Source: Desulfonema limicola (GTDB lineage Bacteria > Desulfobacterota > Desulfobacteria > Desulfobacterales > DYRC01). Taken from it: a stretch of DNA of 8,784 bases. Both the position numbers and the translations under genes were made by a program. Location: positions 1 to 8,784 of the forward strand of contig DYRC01000165.1 in NCBI GenBank assembly GCA_020718925.1, read 5' to 3'. Below are positions 1 to 5,710 of the stretch, piece by piece. Under the pieces are notes generated by a model, which was not told where the DNA came from, searched no databases, and saw only the letters and a program-made list of their open reading frames with translations. Numbering within the stretch: the first letter of the stretch is position 1; each line of letters opens with the position of its first letter.

Positions 1-144
1 AATGCGATCCGGCACGACTTTTATTTCTGCCGAGCCGGAAACATTGATTAAAGGCAGTTCATTAGATTCCTGCGCCTGTGCATATCCGATGAAGATAATG
101 CCGAACAGGAAAACGCATAAAAGTTTCATCTTTGCCTGCCGCAT
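1..144 (-). CDS. SIMPL-domain (DUF541, YggE-like) secreted protein, N-terminal part only
   Basis: This is the first 48 codons of a gene that continues past the left edge. A signal peptide is visible: basic start (MRQAKMK), hydrophobic stretch LLCVFLFGIIFIG, then a cleavage site near AQA at residues 23-25. The mature part begins with the phrase INVSGSAEIKVVPDRI, the usual opening of SIMPL/DUF541 domains (consensus like I.V.G.GE..V.PD). The protein is therefore probably periplasmic or envelope-attached. Family members such as E. coli YggE are linked to oxidative-stress tolerance, but the biochemical role is unknown. An AAGGAGG ribosome site lies four bases before the chosen ATG; a second in-frame ATG at 129 has only a weak site. 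The start lies inside a short upstream reading frame (126-191), so translation may be coupled. It is the last visible gene of the minus-strand block. The family call is fairly sure; function is not. Confidence 0.82.
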   Translation of the reverse strand, partial: MRQAKMKLLCVFLFGIIFIGYAQAQESNELPLINVSGSAEIKVVPDRI

Positions 145-191
145 AAAGCCTCCTTAATTGCCATCGTACCGCCGAAATCAATCTTTGCCAT
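126..191 (-). other. 21-codon reading frame resembling the 5' end of ilvC; remnant or leader peptide
   Basis: A strong ribosome site (AAAAGGAGA) precedes an ATG at 191. The frame encodes MAKIDFGGTM and then unrelated residues to a TGA at 126. From memory, the first ten residues match the opening of ketol-acid reductoisomerase (IlvC) in many anaerobes, where the protein continues EEVVTREEF. Here the likeness stops after the codon for M10 and runs into the ribosome site and start of the SIMPL gene (144). It could be the scar of a rearrangement that brought an ilvC start next to this gene, a leader peptide that couples translation, or chance. The sequence shows the frame and ribosome site directly; the link to ilvC is recalled and not tested here. 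Confidence 0.4.
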
Positions 192-217
192 GATTTTCTC
201 CTTTTATAAGTTTTAAC

Positions 218-1060
218 CTAAAACATCTTCCGCCGATTTGCAAACCCCAAAGCCCGTTGATAATCCTGACTTTTCTTGAACAACACGCCCAGAAATGGCA
301 CTTCGCCTTTGCTCAGTTTTACCGGTCTGAAATCAGGATCAGCTTTCAGCGCACGGATCCAGTTAATCAACTCCCGCGTTGCCGGTTTTTTCTCAATCGC
401 ATCCAATTCTCTGAGCTTATAAAACATCGAAATCGCATGTTCTGCAAGCTCAGAATCCAATTCAGGAAAATGAACTGCTACAATTTTCCGCATCATTTTC
501 GGATCAGGAAACGCAATATGATGAAAATTACACCGCCCCAGAAACGGATCAGATAAATCTTTTTTGGCATTGGACGTGATAATAAACACCGGTCGGTTTT
601 TTGCCCGAATGGTCTTGTCAATTTCAATAATGTCAAATTCCATCTGATCCAGCACATCCAGCATATCATCCTGAAAATCCGTATCTGCCTTGTCAATTTC
701 ATCAATCAGCAGCACGGTTCTCACATCAGCGGTAAATGCCTGACCGATTTTGCCCATGCGGATATATTCTTCAATATTGCTGACATCGCGTTTGGAATCT
801 CCGAAACGGCTGTCATTGAGCCGCGTAAGCGTATCATATTGATACAACGCCTCAATCAGTTTCATGCTGGATTTGACATTCAACACAATCAGCGGCATCC
901 GCAGACTTTCGGCAATCGCATGAGCCAGCATGGTTTTGCCTGTTCCCGGCTCGCCTTTCAACAAGAGCGGCATCTCCAATGCCATAGAAATATTGATAAT
1001 ACTTGCCAATTCGCTATCCAACACATAGCGACTGGCGCCGGTAAATACGGTTTCAGACAT
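218..1060 (-). CDS. MoxR-type AAA+ ATPase
   Basis: A 280-residue single-domain AAA+ ATPase of the MoxR/AAA_5 type, expected to be cytoplasmic and to act as a hexameric remodelling chaperone. Visible motifs, numbered from the ATG: Walker A GEPGTGKT at 36-43, Walker B LLIDEID at 117-123, sensor 1 TSN at 162-164, a likely arginine finger in FLGRC at about 176, and a sensor-2-like PATRE near 227-231. A GTG three bases upstream could extend it by one codon, but the GGGGGAG site at 1066-1072 lies five bases from the ATG and only two from the GTG, so ATG is preferred. MoxR proteins usually sit beside a von Willebrand factor A (VWA/CoxE-like) partner. None is visible here: the neighbours are a FadL-like porin upstream and, 26 bases downstream, the small ilvC-like frame. 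The ATPase call is firm; its client is unknown. Confidence 0.9.
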   Translation of the reverse strand: MSETVFTGASRYVLDSELASIINISMALEMPLLLKGEPGTGKTMLAHAIAESLRMPLIVLNVKSSMKLIEALYQYDTLTRLNDSRFGDSKRDVSNIEEYIRMGKIGQAFTADVRTVLLIDEIDKADTDFQDDMLDVLDQMEFDIIEIDKTIRAKNRPVFIITSNAKKDLSDPFLGRCNFHHIAFPDPKMMRKIVAVHFPELDSELAEHAISMFYKLRELDAIEKKPATRELINWIRALKADPDFRPVKLSKGEVPFLGVLFKKSQDYQRALGFANRRKMF

Positions 1061-1138
1061 CACAACTCCCCCATCAATTTGAATAATTCTGATATAATCA
1101 ATCTCTATACCATAATATGAAAATTTGTGATAGTTATT

Positions 1139-2443
1139 TTAAAATTTATATAAGATTGCAGATACATATAGTGTATGCTCACGGATATCCTGAGAAAACT
1201 GAAAATGAGGAAGAAGTAATTTTCCGACATCATTTCCAACCCGATACTGATACGCAATATCTATGGAAAAACGGTTATTTTTGGTAAATCCTGCGCCAAG
1301 ACTGAATCCGTAAATATTGTCAGGGCTTTCGGATGAAGGGGCAGGATCATAAAAAATTCCGGCTCTTATCGGAATAAGATAGCCTTTTTCCTTTTGAACA
1401 AATACATATTCTGCCCCCAGCCGCATCTGATAGGTGGGAGAAATGTCCGTCTGATCCGCTGATCCGCTGAAGGGGCTTACTTCCTCTCCGTTTTCTTTCT
1501 TATAAACGCAGGTATTCCACTCTGTTTTGTAAATATCACCGGAGATAGAAAAATTATCCGAAAGATTATATGCAAATCCGATACCGTAAGACATCGGCAT
1601 TTTCAATTCCTCATTCAATGTATAATTCTGAGGAACTTCCAATTCTTTGCCATCTGAGATGATGATTGAATCACTTCTGATGCGATGCTCTATTTCCGCA
1701 TTGAACGGCGTTTTCAACACCGCGCCGATGGTTAAGCGATAGTTAAGCCGCCATAAAATTCCGATATTGGCATTAACACCTTGAAACGTAAACGTTTCAT
1801 TTTTATAAAATTTCTGAAGATACGGGTTGCCGCTTCCGAACAGCCCTGACTCTGTTTTCTGATATTTCTGCTCCCAATTGTTCGGCGTCAGGTCATTATT
1901 CCAGATATTTAACGTAAATCCCATAGAAAGCTGAGGAATAACCCGAATGCAATAGGATAATCCCAGCGCGGATAAGCCGCCATCCTGTTCATAATTCCAA
2001 TTTGCATCGCTGGTGGGATAGTTGAGCATGAAATTCCAATCGCGGGTAAAATCATACAACCGCTGATAACTTAAAGATGCCACCATGTTGCGGTTGAAAA
2101 ACTCAAACGGATAAGCCGCGCTGAGATAATTGATGCCGGTTTCAGATATGCTGTGAAGCCCGTCTGCTTCAGGATTTATTCCGAAATGATTGTCTTCTTT
2201 GCGATGAACGCCGAACACAACTATCGAAGCTTCGGGCGTTTTCAATTGCGTCAGCCCGCCCGGATTCCACGAAGCAGCCGTAGCATCGTCAGCAACTGCG
2301 ATAAATGCCCCGCCTCTTCCGATGGCTCTTGCGCCTGAACCGACCGGATTGAATGAGGACGGAATTTCAACTTCCGCGCCCCCCGCGCCGGTTGCAGCAA
2401 AGATGATCGCCAGCCCTGCTAAAATTGCAATGAAAATTTTCAT
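1139..2443 (-). CDS. FadL/OmpP1/TodX-like outer-membrane beta-barrel protein
   Basis: A 434-residue exported protein. A signal peptide covers about residues 1-23 (hydrophobic IAILAGLAIIFAA, cleavage near GGA/E). The mature N-terminus carries GARAIGRGGAFIAVADDATA and ASWNPGGL at about 37-64, typical of the FadL/OmpP1/TodX family, in which the N-terminal segment plugs the barrel. The rest is made of alternating aromatic and polar beta-strands, and the chain ends SAILYKF, with the terminal phenylalanine common in BAM-assembled barrels. Length fits the family (about 400-450). Members carry hydrophobic compounds across the outer membrane; the substrate here is unknown. The best ribosome site (GGAGG at 2457-2461) is 13 bases from this ATG but only 3 from an out-of-frame ATG at 2453 that opens a 28-codon frame ending inside this gene. 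That may lower or couple translation. The gene lies between the REP-like hairpins and the MoxR gene. Confidence 0.82.
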   Translation of the reverse strand: MKIFIAILAGLAIIFAATGAGGAEVEIPSSFNPVGSGARAIGRGGAFIAVADDATAASWNPGGLTQLKTPEASIVVFGVHRKEDNHFGINPEADGLHSISETGINYLSAAYPFEFFNRNMVASLSYQRLYDFTRDWNFMLNYPTSDANWNYEQDGGLSALGLSYCIRVIPQLSMGFTLNIWNNDLTPNNWEQKYQKTESGLFGSGNPYLQKFYKNETFTFQGVNANIGILWRLNYRLTIGAVLKTPFNAEIEHRIRSDSIIISDGKELEVPQNYTLNEELKMPMSYGIGFAYNLSDNFSISGDIYKTEWNTCVYKKENGEEVSPFSGSADQTDISPTYQMRLGAEYVFVQKEKGYLIPIRAGIFYDPAPSSESPDNIYGFSLGAGFTKNNRFSIDIAYQYRVGNDVGKLLLPHFQFSQDIREHTLYVSAILYKF

Positions 2444-2469
2444 GTCTGAGCATTTGCCTCCGTTAATTT

Positions 2470-2558
2470 ACCCCTCCCCCAGCCCCTCCCCGAAACGGAG
2501 AGGGGAGTCTTGTGTTTACTCCCCCTTCCCTTTCAGGGAAGGGGGCCGGGGGGTTAGG
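2470..2558. repeat. Inverted pair of C/G-rich REP-like palindromes (BIME-like)
   Basis: The gap between the CHAT gene stop and the FadL-like gene holds two related units in opposite orientation. Unit 1 contains the hairpin at 2483-2505 (CCCCTC arm, inner CCG-AAA-CGG, GAGGGG arm, one mismatch). Unit 2 contains a perfect ten-base stem at 2521-2530 and 2536-2545 with loop TTTCA. Each unit has an outer C-rich or G-rich flank (2470-2482 and 2546-2558), so the whole can also fold back on itself. Reverse-complementing unit 2 and aligning it with unit 1 shows the same order: C-run, GCCCC, stem, GAAA-containing loop, stem, GGGGAGT. This is the layout of paired REP elements spread by RAYT-type transposases. 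It abuts the CHAT stop codon, and may stabilise mRNA or weaken read-through into the FadL-like gene. Confidence 0.8.
2521..2545. terminator. Perfect ten-base stem-loop after the CHAT gene; possible attenuator
   Basis: Arms 2521-2530 and 2536-2545 pair perfectly with a five-base loop and are almost all G and C, so the hairpin will be very stable in RNA of either strand. On the minus strand it follows the CHAT stop codon by 13 bases, but no T-tract follows it, so it is not a classic intrinsic terminator. It is better seen as part of the REP-like pair and as a possible point where transcript levels step down before the FadL-like gene. Confidence 0.35.
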
Positions 2559-4499
2559 TTACTGTTCCGTTACCTTCCAATCTTTCTGCACCGCCGCATT
2601 TCCTGACTTCACTTTTGCAACACAGGCTGCTGCTTTCAATGAAACAACTTCCAGCATTACCTCTTTGCCCAGCACCCTGAAATTCTGATTTGTGTTCACG
2701 CCCACGTCCGCGCCGATATTCAATGTAATATCGCCATTTTGAACGCTTGTAACTTTTCCTCTGATCGGATACAGCTCTTTTAATTTTTTTACAATAAGTT
2801 CAGATAACTGATTTTTATGATCCGCCAAAGAAACATGGTGCTCGACTTTCTGAACAAAAACTTCCTGAATCGTTCCCTGCCCGGTATTCAATAATCTCAT
2901 TAAAATCAGTGGCTTTGAATCTTCCTGAATCACTTTGAGATACAGAATCAGCATGGCAGGAAGAAGTTTCGGCTGCAATTTATGATTCGGGTCAATGTAG
3001 TCGCTCATCCACAGCCCGATTTCCCGTTTGATAATGTCCAATTCCATGCGGTTGACGAGTTTGACACGGCGAAAATCTTTCAACCCGGATTCTATCGCAG
3101 CGGAGAATCGGTCTGCATCCGCATTATCCGCGCCGCTCTGAGGCTCAAAAATCACCGCAAGGCTTAATAGTTGAGACGTCCACTCGTCTTTTGCGTCCGT
3201 ATTTTGAAACCGTAATGCCGCAAAAACGATTCCGGAGATCAGGATAATACTGAAAATAGCGAACAGGCTTTTTTTAAAGCTGCCTGTCGAAGACAACGGA
3301 GGCGCATCTGTCAACACGCTTTCATTTTCCGATGAGCGCGAAATATTCGGCGGATTGTCCGGTATAGAAATCGGAATAACCGGCTCCGCATTATTCGGCA
3401 CTCCGGCATAGGCAGGCTCAAAATACCGCTCTGTCGGATTTCCGTACAACACATAACTTGCCCAGCAGATGTCGTCATTTTCGGTCATCATGCCTTGCCG
3501 GGTTTGTCTGACTGCCTCGCCAATGGTCATGCCGGAAAGCAGATTTTTGTAAAAATTCTGGGCAAAACGGCTGCTCGGCTCATCCATAATATCCCACGAT
3601 GTGCCGATATAATGTCTCACACCTGCGAGCATAAACGCATTTGCCAATCCGAAGGGGCTGTTTTCAATATCCTGTCCCCATGCCTGAGTACGGGCAGACT
3701 GACACGCATTTGAAAAAACCAGAGACGGCATCGCTCTGCCGCCCATCATCTGATGAATGTCTATGGCTTTGAAGTTGCCGTTTTTCAATCGCCAGCCGCT
3801 TTGCTCCGGGTTTTGGGAATCAAAATCTGCATGACCCGCAAAATGAACCATATCAAAGCTTTTCAAGTTTTCCATGATATGATCCCGCGTTACTTCGGAA
3901 TCCACAGAGGTATCAATAATTGTTTCACACGCATTCATGCGATCTGTGATGTCGCAGATGGAAAAGCCTTCTACGCCTGCGCTGGCTAAGTCGTTTCCCG
4001 GATTTGCCAGAATCCACATCCGCATGGGCGCAGATCGGGTGCGCTCATGGCTTTCGACAATCTGCTGGCGGGTTTTCACCATGCGCCCTATCCTGAAATG
4101 CTCGCACAGAAAGCCCTGCCCGATGTCAAGCAATTCCCAGGGAATATGAACCACCTGATCGTCAAGATTGAGCAGCAGATAGTCCGCATCCGCATTTAAG
4201 AGTTTTTCTTTCAGCCGGGGGGATAAGAGCGTGTCCGCCAAAAGCTGCCCCACCGACTGAATGGTTTTTATGCCCTGAGAACTGTTGCCGCGTTTTCTGC
4301 TGACCGCGTTGAGCGCGTCAATCATGTCCCGGCATCGCGCTTCGATGTGTTCAACAGACACCGGAATATCTTCGTAAGACCATATTGCCGCATCTGTTCT
4401 GCGAATCCCTACTTTCAAAAGCTGTCCATAGCGCGAAACGTCAAGGCATAGGGTACTATCGCTCAGTGAGTCCTGTTTCGTCAATTTCAAAGCACACAT
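2559..4499 (-). CDS. Membrane-anchored CHAT-domain caspase-like protease with periplasmic CsgG-like module
   Basis: A 646-residue protein with three parts. Residues about 80-357 form a CHAT (clan CD peptidase) domain: the pre-catalytic strand has HIPWELLD (118-125), the catalytic histidine is in VHFAGHADFD (H223), the catalytic cysteine in LVFSNACQSA (C266), and the domain closes with YGNPTERYF. A proline/serine-rich linker (about 362-407) leads to one membrane helix at 411-430. Two lysines precede it, which favours protease inside and C-terminus outside. The last 200 residues look CsgG-like, followed by a small beta module (IRGKV...LNIGADVGV) ending DWKVTEQ, like the end of the lipoprotein in this cluster. 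The start overlaps the ZAS gene by 44 bases and is backed by GAGGAAAAAGGAA. The dyad is intact, so activity is likely; the substrate is unknown. The ZAS protein is my leading candidate, by inference. Confidence 0.88.
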   Translation of the reverse strand: MCALKLTKQDSLSDSTLCLDVSRYGQLLKVGIRRTDAAIWSYEDIPVSVEHIEARCRDMIDALNAVSRKRGNSSQGIKTIQSVGQLLADTLLSPRLKEKLLNADADYLLLNLDDQVVHIPWELLDIGQGFLCEHFRIGRMVKTRQQIVESHERTRSAPMRMWILANPGNDLASAGVEGFSICDITDRMNACETIIDTSVDSEVTRDHIMENLKSFDMVHFAGHADFDSQNPEQSGWRLKNGNFKAIDIHQMMGGRAMPSLVFSNACQSARTQAWGQDIENSPFGLANAFMLAGVRHYIGTSWDIMDEPSSRFAQNFYKNLLSGMTIGEAVRQTRQGMMTENDDICWASYVLYGNPTERYFEPAYAGVPNNAEPVIPISIPDNPPNISRSSENESVLTDAPPLSSTGSFKKSLFAIFSIILISGIVFAALRFQNTDAKDEWTSQLLSLAVIFEPQSGADNADADRFSAAIESGLKDFRRVKLVNRMELDIIKREIGLWMSDYIDPNHKLQPKLLPAMLILYLKVIQEDSKPLILMRLLNTGQGTIQEVFVQKVEHHVSLADHKNQLSELIVKKLKELYPIRGKVTSVQNGDITLNIGADVGVNTNQNFRVLGKEVMLEVVSLKAAACVAKVKSGNAAVQKDWKVTEQ

Positions 4500-5061
4500 T
4501 TCCTTTTTCCTCTGAGTTCTGAATCAGATTCACCCGATAAACGCCAAAGGGCAGGTTTTCAAACAATTCATGATCGCCCTTGAGCAGACGCGATACAACG
4601 CCGCCGCCTTCTTTGAGCAGTGTGATTCTGATGTTTTTCGCGCCGATGGAATTTTTGAATATTCCGATTTCAATGCTGATGGCGCGTTCATTGGTTTTTT
4701 CAATAAGAAATTCGGTTCTGAGATCGCTGACATCTTTTCTGAAGCGAATCTGCGGAGAAACAGCTTTTTCTCCGGATCGCACAAATAGTGGCTGCAAGCC
4801 CGGTTCGTAAGGCAAAACAGTAATCCATTCGTAAAACTGAGCGGCTTTTTTTTTAATCGTCTGAAAAACAGACTCAAGCTGTTCCAGCGGGGCGGGGCTT
4901 TTTTCTGTTACGTCATCTTTCAACAAAACAGACGCCATTGCAAATTCTTCCCGACAGCTCCGGCACTCGGACAGATGACGCTCCGTCTCATCTTTTTCTT
5001 TGTCCGAAAGTGTGCGCCCGATGTATCTGGCAAGGGTGATTATGTCTAAACATGAATTCAT
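4456..5061 (-). CDS. ZAS (zf-HC2) anti-sigma-like protein, soluble
   Basis: A 201-residue protein with an N-terminal zinc-binding anti-sigma (ZAS) motif: C4, H29, C33 and C36, the last three as HLSECRSC. Such domains bind and block the partner ECF sigma factor. No membrane helix is visible, so unlike many ZAS proteins it should be cytoplasmic. A linker (about 50-110) leads to a beta-rich C-terminal domain containing ISIEIGIFKN and LFENLPFGVYRVNLI, which resembles small Ig- or transthyretin-like folds. An upstream ATG (5067) would add two residues, but AGGAG at 5069-5073 lies one base from it and seven from the ATG at 5061, so the second is chosen. It sits 64 bases after the sigma gene and overlaps the CHAT gene by 44 bases. 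The position and zinc motif make the anti-sigma role likely; the C-terminal domain is unassigned and could be a CHAT recognition or cleavage region. Confidence 0.83.
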   Translation of the reverse strand: MNSCLDIITLARYIGRTLSDKEKDETERHLSECRSCREEFAMASVLLKDDVTEKSPAPLEQLESVFQTIKKKAAQFYEWITVLPYEPGLQPLFVRSGEKAVSPQIRFRKDVSDLRTEFLIEKTNERAISIEIGIFKNSIGAKNIRITLLKEGGGVVSRLLKGDHELFENLPFGVYRVNLIQNSEEKGNVCFEIDETGLTER

Positions 5062-5125
5062 CGCCATTCTCCTTTGTTTCTATTTCGCTCCCTTACCTTA
5101 TCTTTATGAGGGGAAAATTTTTTTC

Positions 5126-5710
5126 TTACAAATTTTTGAGAATTTCTTTCAGATCTTTTAATGCCCGGTGTCTTATCTGATAAATATTATTGATGTTCCG
5201 ATTCAGCGCAGAGGCTATATCCTGCCATGACAATCCCTGCTCAAAATGCAGTTGCAAGACCAGCCGTTCTGTATGAGACAGCCCTTTCATCATTTCCTGA
5301 AGCAGCATCAGGATCTGTCTTGCATCATATCGCGGCATTTCATCCACGCTTGTAAATTCTTCATCCAAATCCTCAATCGGTATCAGAGGCGTTACGCCCA
5401 AATATCCGACACGATCTTTTTTTCTCAGATACATCCCAACCGTCTGGTTGGCAATCAGTTTGATCCAGCTTTTGAGAGACAGCCCGAAAGATTCGTCATA
5501 TTGCCTGAGTTTTTTGCGATCCTGCTCAAAAAGCCGGACAAACACATCGTTACGCAGCTCTTCAATGTCATCCTGTGTGAAATGCACATGTCTGACCTGA
5601 AATGCCCTTATCACCGTAAAACGGACGTTTTCCCAGTATTGACAGAGCAGTCGCTCACATTTGTTGAGATGAATGCACTCGTCGAGTATATTTTTTTCTT
5701 CCTGATTCAT
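5126..5710 (-). CDS. ECF-type RNA polymerase sigma factor
   Basis: A 194-residue sigma-70 family protein with only the two ECF domains. Region 2 covers about residues 25-100, including DIEELRNDVFVRLFE and SWIKLIANQTVGMYLRKKDR (core binding and -10 recognition). Region 4 covers about 135-192: the LSHTERLVLQLHFEQGLS segment opens a helix-turn-helix, with the recognition helix near NINNIYQIRHRALKDL, for the -35 element. It would direct polymerase to a small regulon. The start overlaps the stop of the lipoprotein gene as ATGA (5707-5710), pointing to coupled translation. The ZAS gene follows directly, the normal order for a sigma/anti-sigma pair. I could not find a convincing ECF promoter motif (GAAC-like -35) in front of the cluster, so autoregulation is not shown by sequence. 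Confidence 0.9.
   Translation of the reverse strand: MNQEEKNILDECIHLNKCERLLCQYWENVRFTVIRAFQVRHVHFTQDDIEELRNDVFVRLFEQDRKKLRQYDESFGLSLKSWIKLIANQTVGMYLRKKDRVGYLGVTPLIPIEDLDEEFTSVDEMPRYDARQILMLLQEMMKGLSHTERLVLQLHFEQGLSWQDIASALNRNINNIYQIRHRALKDLKEILKNL

Noticed and set aside
1064..1138. A promoter for the MoxR gene in the 75-base gap
   Set aside because: The gap is A/T-rich with several TATTAT-like hexamers but no -35 at a sensible distance, so I do not list one.
4530..4877. 115-codon minus-strand frame inside the ZAS gene
   Set aside because: It is an alternate frame of the ZAS gene with no motif; the ZAS frame has the zinc ligands and the ribosome site.
2559..5710. A type III-E CRISPR (Craspase) locus, because of the CHAT plus sigma combination
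   Set aside because: No CRISPR repeats, no Cas7-11-like gene and no Csx30-like protein are visible, and the CHAT protein lacks the TPR region of Csx29 and has a membrane helix. The resemblance is one of logic only.
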